Positions 1 to 7,282 of a DNA stretch of 15,242 bases are shown piece by piece (position 1 is the stretch's first letter; the number at the start of each line of letters is the position of its first letter). Under the pieces are notes generated by a model that saw only the letters and a program-made list of their open reading frames with translations, made no database searches and was not told where the DNA came from. This DNA comes from Mariaggregatimicrobium sp964498785 (GTDB taxonomy: Bacteria > Zhuqueibacterota > Zhuqueibacteria > Thermofontimicrobiales > Thiofontviventaceae). The DNA is taken from contig CAZCJL010000150.1 in assembly GCA_964498785.1 (NCBI GenBank), forward strand, positions 1 through 15,242. The letters run 5' to 3'. The position numbers were made by a program, and so were the translations under genes.

Positions 1-53
1 AATACGACATAGCGGCAATCGCCCATATCTACCATAAAATATTGAGAAGATAC
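1..53 (+). repeat. Left copy of 53-bp terminal inverted repeat
   Basis: The first 53 bases match the reverse complement of the last 53 bases of the window (15190-15242) at 52 of 53 positions; the only difference is at base 13 (C here, A in the other copy). Identity stops at base 54. It contains a TAAAAT hexamer (35-40) resembling a -10 box. It encodes nothing visible. It may be a dispersed genomic repeat at which the assembly broke, or a shared upstream element, since the other copy lies directly ahead of a gene. Confidence 0.9.
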
Positions 54-83
54 TATCTAATACTATTAATAACAACATAATAA

Positions 84-118
84 AAAAGTCCGGCAAATAA
101 TACACGATCCGGACTTTT
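84..118. terminator. Bidirectional intrinsic terminator
   Basis: A perfect 10-bp stem (AAAAGTCCGG at 84-93, CCGGACTTTT at 109-118) encloses a 15-base loop. On the minus strand the second arm runs into six T residues, and on the plus strand it is followed by GTTTTTTT. It lies 24 bases past the stop of the b5/DUF2231 gene and so closes the quinone operon. It would equally stop plus-strand transcription arriving from the left end. Confidence 0.85.
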
Positions 119-142
119 GTTTTTTTAGATTTATTTTTTTTG

Positions 143-847
143 CTAATAGACTAATTGTCCGCCTTGCTGTCCGATAATAGAAACAATCGGCAGGTATAAA
201 ATTATGAATACCGGGATAAGTATTTGGAGTCCATCTGGCGCGACGAGAATATCCGGGACATAAATTAAGCTAAGTAATACGACAACATCAAAAATCAATA
301 CCACAACAGAAAGTATGATTTTTCGGGTCACATAAGCGATTGTTTTTCCCAAATAATTAATCTTCCATGCAAACCATCCTGTTATCAGTGCAATTGGCAG
401 GGAAAGAGTTCCTAACACATGCATATAAAAGATCGAATCCAGCAGCGAAGGAACAGGTGAAATTAAATAGTACCACAACAAAAAAAGTGATGAGGTAATA
501 AAAAACGCCATCGGGAAATGAACAATCATTGGATGCGGATGCCGTTTAAAAAACGGATATTTTTCAATAAAATTCATCAGCCATTGAGGCACGGGTGGTT
601 TCTCTGTTGCTTCATCTGCTGATTTAAAATCACCAATTGCCTTAAAGCGTTCCAGAACTTCTTTTCCATGGGGTGCGGCTTCAAATGAACCACTTAAATC
701 GTCCCCGGCATGATGTCGGTTCATGTGCATGCCGTTTTTCCACATTTTGCTGGCAGACAAATCATATATTTTACCGTCAACTGCAACAAAGGCTGGTTTT
801 CCGTCATTACCATTATTCTGCGTCAATTGTTTCTTATTGAGTTCCAA
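143..847 (-). CDS. Cytochrome b5-like haem-binding domain fused to DUF2231 membrane domain
   Basis: This is a 234-residue membrane protein of unknown exact role, probably redox. Residues 1-72 resemble small b5-like haem/steroid-binding proteins: GKPAFVAVDGKIYD (16-29), WKNGMHMNRHHAG (36-48) and AAPHG (57-61). His45 or His46 and His60 are likely haem ligands. Residues 100-234 match the DUF2231 pattern, opening HPHPMIVHFP, with about four hydrophobic helices (near 108-129, 139-160, 176-197, 207-226). The reading frame is open to a GTG at 892, but that would overlap menG. I chose TTG at 847 because AAGGAGG (856-862) sits 8 bases ahead and the family normally starts there. It follows menG by 26 bases and is last before the terminator. 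Haem binding and quinone-pool electron transfer are inferences. Confidence 0.82.
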   Translation of the reverse strand: MELNKKQLTQNNGNDGKPAFVAVDGKIYDLSASKMWKNGMHMNRHHAGDDLSGSFEAAPHGKEVLERFKAIGDFKSADEATEKPPVPQWLMNFIEKYPFFKRHPHPMIVHFPMAFFITSSLFLLWYYLISPVPSLLDSIFYMHVLGTLSLPIALITGWFAWKINYLGKTIAYVTRKIILSVVVLIFDVVVLLSLIYVPDILVAPDGLQILIPVFIILYLPIVSIIGQQGGQLVY

Positions 848-855
848 GTTTGTGT

Positions 856-862
856 CCTCCTT
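856..862 (-). promoter_or_regulatory. Ribosome binding site setting a TTG start
   Basis: AAGGAGG on the minus strand lies 8 bases before the TTG at 847, between the menG stop and the b5/DUF2231 gene. It favours TTG over the in-frame GTG at 892, which lies inside menG and has no good SD. Confidence 0.75.
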
Positions 863-873
863 GATTGATACAA

Positions 874-1599
874 CTATTTTATGCCAATACACAATGAAAC
901 AGTTTTAACCATTAAGTCTTGTGACCTGACTTGTTTGCAACCAAGATTCACTAATTGATGATGAAGTTCTTTTGATGTGTAAAAGTTTTCAATGGATGGT
1001 AACAGATACGAATAGGCGTCGGGATCACTACCGATGAGTTTCCCAAGCAGCGGTACAATGTATGTAAAATGAAACCGAAATATTTTTTTAAAAAGCGTGC
1101 GTTCGGGTTTTACCATATCAAGAACAACAATTTTACCATCAGGCTTTAAAATACGATAAATTTCTCCAAAAACGAAATTCAACTCAGGTATATTCCGAAC
1201 GGAAAATCCGGCAACGACGCCATTAAAAGTTTCTGATCGGAATGGTAGTTTTCTGCCATCGCCGATAATCCATTTCATGCTTTTAGCCGGAACTTTTTTT
1301 AGCCCGATTTGGATTAAATCGGTACAATTGTCATAACCGATTACGGTGGAATCACTATTTGCACGTAAAACTTCCCGTGCCATATCTGCGGTACCGGCGC
1401 CGAGGTCAAGTATTAAACTGTTCTCAGCAAAAGCTGCTTCCCGTATTGCCAGTTTTCGCCATGAAAGATCACGTCCCAGCGACATGATTCTATTCAATAA
1501 GTCATATCTTGGTGCAATTTTAGAGAACATGGTTCGGACATAATGTGCTCTTTTTTCAGACTCAAAAAGCTGTTGATATTTTCCAAGCTTTTCGTTAAT
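874..1599 (-). CDS. menG: Demethylmenaquinone methyltransferase (MenG/UbiE family), probable ATT start
   Basis: This enzyme should transfer a methyl group from S-adenosylmethionine to demethylmenaquinone, the last step of menaquinone synthesis. The 241-residue product has the family signature IAPRYDLLNRIMSLG near 28-42, SAM loop LDLGAGTAD (64-72), GDGRKLPF near 113-120, GFSVRNIPE (131-139) and a final GIK. The first ATG (1530) would begin inside the conserved block that normally follows about 20 residues. The frame extends upstream as far as an ATT at 1597-1599. That ATT sits 5 bases behind a perfect AGGAGG (1605-1610), with no ATG, GTG or TTG codon in between. It lies 32 bases after the ubiA stop, in the same operon. 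Ubiquinone as substrate is less likely in this setting. Confidence 0.88.
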   Translation of the reverse strand: MNEKLGKYQQLFESEKRAHYVRTMFSKIAPRYDLLNRIMSLGRDLSWRKLAIREAAFAENSLILDLGAGTADMAREVLRANSDSTVIGYDNCTDLIQIGLKKVPAKSMKWIIGDGRKLPFRSETFNGVVAGFSVRNIPELNFVFGEIYRILKPDGKIVVLDMVKPERTLFKKIFRFHFTYIVPLLGKLIGSDPDAYSYLLPSIENFYTSKELHHQLVNLGCKQVRSQDLMVKTVSLCIGIK

Positions 1600-1603
1600 T
1601 TTT

Positions 1604-1610
1604 CCCTCCT
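1604..1610 (-). promoter_or_regulatory. Ribosome binding site for menG ATT start
   Basis: AGGAGGG on the minus strand, with 5 bases (GAAAA) between AGGAGG and the ATT codon. The ATG at 1530 is 74 bases farther on, too far to be served by this site. The pairing is the main evidence for the unusual initiation codon. Confidence 0.7.
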
Positions 1611-1631
1611 GATCTGAAAATTATCTCTAAG

Positions 1632-2687
1632 TTATATTCTTTCTATCACCTTCTTTCCGGTTTTCACAGGTAGAATATTAAAAAAAATTGTAAGCGCCAC
1701 CGGAGTGTAAAGCGCAATCAGAGAAATAACCGGAATAGTCATCTGTTGTATATCATAACCGTTCTTCCTTCCCTGAATGATATATGCCAATGCCAGCAGA
1801 ATACCAGTAATATTGTGAATGCGAATAGTCAACATATTTGCCGGGGACATGGATTCCGGATTGTGATAGTGACCTGATAAAATTCTGAATGCTTTCACAA
1901 ACCAGGGAAATGTTATCAGGCTCAACATCACCCAATAACTCGATCCATTAAAAATTGGTGAGAGGACAATAATTAAAAATGCAATGAGCATACTCATGCC
2001 ATACAACCACACTGCTGTTTTGGCTCCGAAGATGACCACCAGGGTTCGTTTATTACCGAGCCGGTCATCTTCTTCATCCGGGATTTCGTTAATCGTAATC
2101 ATGGCGAACATCATAAATCCCAACGGCAGCAGTACCCACAGCGCTTCCCACGATAGTGTCCCGGCCTGAACAAAAAATGCGCCCAACCCGATAGTGATGC
2201 TAAAATTTATCAATTGGGATAATTCACCAAAACCATGATAGCCATAGCGCACTGGCGGAGCAGTGTAAAAGTAGGCGCAGGAGAGTCCGAACACGCCGAA
2301 GATCAATACATCCCAACCGCGCATAAATGCCAGATAAAGGCCGATGAAAATCGTAATGAAATAGCACAGTCGAAATGCAACCGCCATTTGTTCAGGTTTA
2401 ATCAAACCGCTCGTTAGTGTACCGCTTCCACCGGAGTAAGGATTTTTCTCACGTTCTTTTGCCTGGTCAACGGAGTGGCGATAATCATAATAATCATCAG
2501 TCATATTCAAACCGATGTGATTTACTGTAACGCCGAGTACTGCCAATAAAAAATATCCGGAGTGAAATTCACCGGTAATTGCCCATGCGACGATTCCGCC
2601 AACGATAGCCGGCAAAAAACTTGGTGGAATAAAGTGAAACCGAAACGCCTGCCACCAGATTGCACATTTTTTCCATCCTTCGCTCAT
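1632..2687 (-). CDS. UbiA-family prenyltransferase, MenA-like
   Basis: This is a 351-residue polytopic membrane prenyltransferase. It probably attaches a polyprenyl chain to 1,4-dihydroxy-2-naphthoate or a similar aromatic acceptor to make a quinone precursor. The two Asp-rich diphosphate/Mg sites are visible: NMTDDYYDYR (61-70) and IPDEEDDRLGNKRTL (202-216). NPYSGGSGTLTSG (82-94) follows the first. The remainder is strongly hydrophobic, about nine helices. ATG at 2687 is one base after the TAA of the upstream ferritin-like gene and has only a weak SD of its own, so translation is probably coupled. The following menG supports a menaquinone role. Length is somewhat above the usual ~300 for MenA, so a relative acting on another acceptor is possible. 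Confidence 0.85.
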   Translation of the reverse strand: MSEGWKKCAIWWQAFRFHFIPPSFLPAIVGGIVAWAITGEFHSGYFLLAVLGVTVNHIGLNMTDDYYDYRHSVDQAKEREKNPYSGGSGTLTSGLIKPEQMAVAFRLCYFITIFIGLYLAFMRGWDVLIFGVFGLSCAYFYTAPPVRYGYHGFGELSQLINFSITIGLGAFFVQAGTLSWEALWVLLPLGFMMFAMITINEIPDEEDDRLGNKRTLVVIFGAKTAVWLYGMSMLIAFLIIVLSPIFNGSSYWVMLSLITFPWFVKAFRILSGHYHNPESMSPANMLTIRIHNITGILLALAYIIQGRKNGYDIQQMTIPVISLIALYTPVALTIFFNILPVKTGKKVIERI

Positions 2688-2688
2688 T

Positions 2689-3147
2689 TTAATTTTCTTT
2701 TAAAATATGATCCTCATATTCTTGCTCAAGTTTCTGTTTATGACCAAATTCTTCAATCGCTAATCGGCCAAATACTTCTTCCAGATCGGTCCCGGAAAAA
2801 TCAGCTTTCATGGCATTGTAAAAATTTAATGCTTTTTCTTCTTCTTTGATTGCAAAAATGAGCACTTCCTGCGGAGAAGCGCTCCCTTTTAATTCTATCT
2901 GATCCAGAAACTCAGCGATCCCCACCCGATTCTGATCGATTTTATTTCCCAATGCTTTATAATCTTCGCGAGTCACGATTTCTTGAAGTATCTTTCGATG
3001 CTTCATTTCTTCATTCGCAAGCTCGGTTAACATGCGGCGGCTTCCTGCATTACTTACAGCTTCGCTGGTCTTTTTGTAAAGATTGTATGCTTTTACCTCT
3101 TCATTGATTGCCACACGCAATGCATCCTTTATCGTCATCTCTTTCAT
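2689..3147 (-). CDS. Rubrerythrin-like ferritin-fold di-iron protein (copy 1)
   Basis: This 152-residue four-helix protein belongs to the rubrerythrin/ferritin-like superfamily and lacks a rubredoxin domain. All predicted di-iron ligands are present in two tandem half-motifs: E17 (EVKAYNLY), E47-x-x-H50 (EEMKH), E103 (EEKALNFY) and E133-x-x-H136 (EEFGH). Family members reduce peroxide or handle iron and oxygen in anaerobes; substrate here is unknown. The frame opens at a TTG (3171). I chose ATG 3147 because AGGAG (3153-3157) lies 5 bases ahead. The gene ends one base before ubiA and starts 43 bases after the second paralog. Confidence 0.85.
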   Translation of the reverse strand: MKEMTIKDALRVAINEEVKAYNLYKKTSEAVSNAGSRRMLTELANEEMKHRKILQEIVTREDYKALGNKIDQNRVGIAEFLDQIELKGSASPQEVLIFAIKEEEKALNFYNAMKADFSGTDLEEVFGRLAIEEFGHKQKLEQEYEDHILKEN

Positions 3148-3190
3148 TTCAACTCCTGATTTTGTTATCAAAGATTATGTTATAATCGAA

Positions 3191-3691
3191 TTAATCTCCC
3201 CATGACCAAACGCCACCCATATTGCTCAACTGGTAAAATTCATCGCTTAAGATTCGACGATGCGTGGTTTCTTCTTCTGCTAATGTTTGAAACATTTGTT
3301 TGCCATCCGGATCGCTTGTTTCATTGGCCAACTTTTTATAGTGGTTAAATGCTTTGGTTTCCGCTTCAATCGCCATATTCAGAATATTCATCACACTATC
3401 TTTGTTAGACTCCACCTTTCCCTCAACTTCTGATCGCACATCATCTTTAAAATCCTCAAAGTGAGTCCCGTTGTATTTGATAAATTTTCCTTCTTCTTCT
3501 AATGATTTCTGTAATTTTTCCAGTGCATCGTAATGTTTTTTTTCAAAATTTGCCAATTGCTTTAATAAATTTTTCCCACGTTCATTTGAAGCCTGATTGA
3601 CTGCATTTGAATAAAATTTATTTGCTTTTAATTCAGCTTCCATTGCAAGTTGGATTGCTTCGAGTAAGCCAATATTTTTTTTATCCATCAT
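3191..3691 (-). CDS. Rubrerythrin-like ferritin-fold di-iron protein (copy 2)
   Basis: This 166-residue paralog of its two neighbours keeps a full ligand set: E20 (AELKANKFY), E50-x-x-H53 (FEKKH), E111 (AETKAFNHY) and E141-x-x-H144 (EETTH). It ends NMGGVWSWGD, a Trp/Gly-rich tail common in stand-alone rubrerythrin-like proteins. A charged linker (about 64-95) joins the two helix pairs. It opens with ATGATG (3691 or 3688) behind GGGAG. It probably heads the transcript of copy 1, ubiA, menG and the b5/DUF2231 gene, because 241 bases without a gene separate it from copy 3. Peroxidase, iron storage or quinone-directed di-iron chemistry are all possible. Confidence 0.84.
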   Translation of the reverse strand: MMDKKNIGLLEAIQLAMEAELKANKFYSNAVNQASNERGKNLLKQLANFEKKHYDALEKLQKSLEEEGKFIKYNGTHFEDFKDDVRSEVEGKVESNKDSVMNILNMAIEAETKAFNHYKKLANETSDPDGKQMFQTLAEEETTHRRILSDEFYQLSNMGGVWSWGD

Positions 3692-3763
3692 TATTCTCCC
3701 ATTTTTTAATGAATATTTTGTTCGTTAAATATTTTCACTTAACCTGCATTATTCACAAATCGT

Positions 3764-3904
3764 GCCACAGAAGCTCGGAAGTCACAGAGAAACATTAACT
3801 TGTGTGCACATTACTTTTCAAGCTGAGTTAAGAAAAATTTGAGTTACTATTGTTTGCGTAACATTTTGAAAATAAAAACTCTGTGTACTCTAAGCCTCTG
3901 TGGC
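3764..3904. repeat. Imperfect palindromic CACAGAG element
   Basis: The 241-base gap between ferritin-like copies 2 and 3 contains two 26-base arms, 3764-3789 (begins GCCACAGA, ends CACAGAG) and 3879-3904 (begins CTCTGTG, ends TCTGTGGC). They match at 20 of 26 positions in inverted orientation, with 89 bases between. No open frame fits inside. From general memory, similar CACAGAG...CTCTGTG palindromes occur in many copies in intergenic DNA of several phyla, so this is probably one copy of such a family. The rest of the gap is AT-rich with no further structure I recognise. Confidence 0.6.
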
Positions 3905-3932
3905 TATGACTTTTTCAGGTTAATAAAAAAGC

Positions 3933-4457
3933 CTAAAACTTGCCATCCATTCTGAATTCGGGAATATCAAACCAAAATCCAGTGTGATTAATTGAATCCA
4001 GTTCTGCCTGAATGATGTCGAAATGTGATTCCTCCCATTCAGCCAGCCGATAAAATAAATTCTTTGCTTCCTGGTCGCCAACAAATTCTGCCTGATCGCG
4101 AAAAAACTTTGCTGCTTTGCGCTCCAAATCCAGAGCGACATTCAATGCATCTACCTCTGCCAGTCCCGATTCCCCGCGAGTACGCTGTTGTTTTTCCCGT
4201 ATCATCGGTGATAAATTTTCAATTTCTGATTTGGGAATTTCAACAGCCTCCCATTTCTTTCCTGCCATTAATTTATCAAGTTGCTTTTGAAGAATCATCC
4301 GGTGACTATGCTCATCAAGAGCAAGTTGAATGAACATATTTTTACCTGTCTCATCTTTGGTTTGTTTGGCAAACTTCAAAAAAATTTCCAATCCATTATC
4401 TTCTACTTCAATGGCTGTTTTTAAAATTTTTAAGAAATCATCAGATTGGGTTGGCAT
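3933..4457 (-). CDS. Rubrerythrin-like ferritin-fold di-iron protein (copy 3)
   Basis: This is a 174-residue third paralog with candidate ligands E19 (EDNGLEIF), E49-x-x-H52 (DEHSH), E112 (LERKAAKFF) and E142-x-x-H145 (WEESH). In the first motif Gly replaces the Ala present in the other two copies. The tail contains GFWFDIPEFRMDGKF, comparable to the Trp-rich end of copy 2. ATG 4457 has a perfect AAGGAGG 8 bases ahead. It is preceded by a 106-base gap after acnA, so it may have its own promoter, though I could not identify one with confidence. Its role is inferred only from the family: peroxide or oxygen defence, or iron handling. Confidence 0.83.
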   Translation of the reverse strand: MPTQSDDFLKILKTAIEVEDNGLEIFLKFAKQTKDETGKNMFIQLALDEHSHRMILQKQLDKLMAGKKWEAVEIPKSEIENLSPMIREKQQRTRGESGLAEVDALNVALDLERKAAKFFRDQAEFVGDQEAKNLFYRLAEWEESHFDIIQAELDSINHTGFWFDIPEFRMDGKF

Positions 4458-4563
4458 ATAATTATCCTCCTTTTATTTCCTTTAAAAATTCAAGTTTAAA
4501 GTTAAATAGTAATGTGATAAATAGCAAGTGTATTTCGCTTTTTTACGCATTAACCCAGACTCA

Positions 4564-7272
4564 TTATTTGTTTTTTATCCGCTGGCGGAGCACTGTGTGT
4601 AATATCCCGCCATTTTTGTAATAATCGACTTCCACCGGACTATCAATACGGCAGGTGACATTAAACACTTTCGGAAGCCCCTTTTCGTTGGTGGCGCGAG
4701 CCTGAATGTCCATTCCGGGTTTCATATCATTATTTAGCCCTAGAATATCAAACGTTTCAAATCCCGACAATCCAAGTTTTTCCACGCTTTCGCCTGGTTT
4801 AAACTGGAGCGGCAAAATCCCCATTCCAACGAGATTAGACCGGTGAATGCGTTCGTAACTCTCTGCAATTACCGCTTTTACTCCTTGCAGGTAAACGCCC
4901 TTCGCTGCCCAGTCCCGAGAAGATCCTGAACCATACTCTTTCCCGGCAAGAATGATGAGTGGCGTTTTATTTTTCATATATTTTACAGCAGCATCCCACA
5001 TTGGAAATTGTTCGCCATCTGGCTGGTAAATCGTGTAACCGCCTTCCACTCCGGGAATTAATTTATTTTTGATCCGAATATTTGCCAGTGTTCCTCGCAT
5101 CATTACTTCGTGATTTCCGCGGCGACTGCCATACGTATTAAAATCTACAGGCTGCACTCCCCTGCCGATCAAATAGCGACCGGCAGGTGAATCATTGGCA
5201 ATTGCGCCGGCAGGAGAAATATGATCTGTGGTTGTGGAATCAGGCAACCAGGCAAGCACTTTGGCGCCGGTGATTTCCTGAATCGATGGCACATCAGGAG
5301 TAATCTTTTTAAAGAACGGCGGTTCCTGGATATAATCGCTTTGTTCATCCCATTCATATTCTTCACCTTTGGGAACAGACACTTTGTTCCAGGTTTTGTT
5401 TCCATCCAGTACATTGCCGTATTCCTGTTCAAACATTTTAGAATCGAGATTATTATCGAGCGCTTGTTGAATTTCCCGGAAACCGGGCCAAACATCTTTT
5501 AAATAGACCGGCTGACCATTTGGATCGGTTCCCAAAGGTTCACGAGTCAAATCGACGTTCATTGAGCCGGCGATTGCATAAGCAACAACCAATATTGGTG
5601 AAACTAAAAAACTGGCCTGAGCGTCCGGGTTAATTCGTCCCTCAAAATTTCGATTTCCGGAGAGTATCGCGCAAGCGACCAGATTTTTTTTGCGAATCGC
5701 TTGCTGAATGTGCTTTGGCAGTGAACCGGAATTCCCGATGCATGTTGTACATCCGTATCCAACGACATGAAACCCGAGTCCTTCCAAATACCCAAGCAGT
5801 CCCGATTTTTTTAAATATTGCGTAACAACTTTTGAACCTGGCGCCAGTGATGTTTTTACCCATGGTTTTGTTTTTAAGCCGGCCTCAACAGCCTTTTTTG
5901 CCAGCAAACCGGCTCCGAGCATTACAGCAGGATTCGATGTATTTGTGCATGACGTAATTGCAGCAATTACAACAGCTCCGTGTTTCAGATCATAGGTGAC
6001 ACCACCCTGTTCAATTTTTGCCAATGTATCCATTTTGTCATGATTCAAATTGAATCCTTGCCTGTCAGTCGGGGCAGTCAGTGAATCATGCCAATGTTTT
6101 TTTGCGTCTTTAAGTGCAACACGATCCTGTGGCCTTTTTGGACCGGCAATACTGGAAACAACGGTCGAAATATCCAGCTCAATTTTGTATGAAAATTCGG
6201 GTTCAGGTGCATCTGTTGTGTGGAATAATCCCTGCTCTTTGCAATAGCGCTCAACAATTTTCACGAGTTGCTCGGAACGCCCGGTACTCCGCAGATAATT
6301 TAATGTTTCGTCATCCACCGGGAAAAATCCAACGGTTGCACCATATTCCGGCGACATATTGGAAATGGTCGCCCGATCAGCAACAGTCAAATTCTTGACT
6401 GACGGGCCATAAAATTCGACAAATTTACCGACAACACCTTTCTGACGAAGCATCTGCGTGACAGTCAGCACCAGGTCAGTTGCAGTAACGCCCGCCTGCA
6501 ATTCGCCGGTTAAGCGAAATCCGACCACGTCGGGAGTGAGCATATAATATGGCTGGCCAAGCATCGTTGCTTCTGCTTCAATCCCTCCGACGCCCCAACC
6601 AACGATTCCCAGACCGTTAATCATCGGTGTATGCGAATCAGTTCCAACCAGTGTATCCGGAAATAGTAATATCTCACCAGAGGATAATTTTTCCTGCAGA
6701 ACAACTGTCCCCAGATATTCGAGATTCACCTGATGAACAATTCCGGTTGCCGGCGGAACAACTTTAAGTCCTTTAAATGATTGAGTTGCCCATTTCAAAA
6801 ATTCATATCGTTCCCGATTTCGCTTAAATTCCAGATGAGCGTTGTATTCCAACGCACGGCACGAGCCAAAATGATCCACTTGAACAGAATGATCAATCAC
6901 CAGATCGACGGGTATTTGCGGATTGATTTTTTTGGGATTTCCACCAAGCCGTTTGGCAGCAGATCGCAGCGCTGCCAGATCGACGATTGCCGGGACACCG
7001 GTAAAATCCTGTAATACCACACGAGCCGGTTTAAATGGTAATTCTTCCCGCTCTTTCGCTTTTGCTTTCCAGTTCGCCAAATGTATTATATCGTTTCTTT
7101 GTATTTCAACACCATTTTCATTCCTGAGAACCGATTCTAACAAAATTTTTATTGAAAATGGTAGCCGCCCGATATCAGCGATTCCATCGTCATGCAATTT
7201 TTTTAAACTGAATATCGTAAATCCGCTATCACCCATTTTTTTACAAGCATTGAACGTATTCTTTGTCGACAT
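4564..7272 (-). CDS. acnA: Aconitate hydratase, AcnA/IRP type
   Basis: Interconverts citrate and isocitrate through cis-aconitate in the cytoplasm, using a [4Fe-4S] cluster. The 902-residue length matches the AcnA family. The cluster cysteines are C442 (SCTNTSNP), C508 and C511 (GCTTCIGNSG). Active-site blocks GTDSHTPMINGLG (210-222), GNRNFEGR (539-546), TTDHISPAG (681-689) and GSGSSRDWAAKG (781-792) are intact. The swivel domain begins near 660. ATG 7272 has AAGGAG 6 bases ahead, overlapping the stop of the VOC gene, so these genes are translated together. No terminator is visible after it. Confidence 0.96.
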   Translation of the reverse strand: MSTKNTFNACKKMGDSGFTIFSLKKLHDDGIADIGRLPFSIKILLESVLRNENGVEIQRNDIIHLANWKAKAKEREELPFKPARVVLQDFTGVPAIVDLAALRSAAKRLGGNPKKINPQIPVDLVIDHSVQVDHFGSCRALEYNAHLEFKRNRERYEFLKWATQSFKGLKVVPPATGIVHQVNLEYLGTVVLQEKLSSGEILLFPDTLVGTDSHTPMINGLGIVGWGVGGIEAEATMLGQPYYMLTPDVVGFRLTGELQAGVTATDLVLTVTQMLRQKGVVGKFVEFYGPSVKNLTVADRATISNMSPEYGATVGFFPVDDETLNYLRSTGRSEQLVKIVERYCKEQGLFHTTDAPEPEFSYKIELDISTVVSSIAGPKRPQDRVALKDAKKHWHDSLTAPTDRQGFNLNHDKMDTLAKIEQGGVTYDLKHGAVVIAAITSCTNTSNPAVMLGAGLLAKKAVEAGLKTKPWVKTSLAPGSKVVTQYLKKSGLLGYLEGLGFHVVGYGCTTCIGNSGSLPKHIQQAIRKKNLVACAILSGNRNFEGRINPDAQASFLVSPILVVAYAIAGSMNVDLTREPLGTDPNGQPVYLKDVWPGFREIQQALDNNLDSKMFEQEYGNVLDGNKTWNKVSVPKGEEYEWDEQSDYIQEPPFFKKITPDVPSIQEITGAKVLAWLPDSTTTDHISPAGAIANDSPAGRYLIGRGVQPVDFNTYGSRRGNHEVMMRGTLANIRIKNKLIPGVEGGYTIYQPDGEQFPMWDAAVKYMKNKTPLIILAGKEYGSGSSRDWAAKGVYLQGVKAVIAESYERIHRSNLVGMGILPLQFKPGESVEKLGLSGFETFDILGLNNDMKPGMDIQARATNEKGLPKVFNVTCRIDSPVEVDYYKNGGILHTVLRQRIKNK

Positions 7273-7282
7273 GATTGTCTCC

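Noticed and set aside
848..892. Longer N-terminus for the b5/DUF2231 protein from GTG 892
   Set aside because: Would overlap menG, lacks an SD and adds residues outside the family; the SD at 856-862 favours TTG 847.
4458..4563. Promoter for ferritin-like copy 3 (TTGCTA with a -10-like TAACTT)
   Set aside because: The -10 match is only three of six in AT-rich DNA; not distinguishable from chance.
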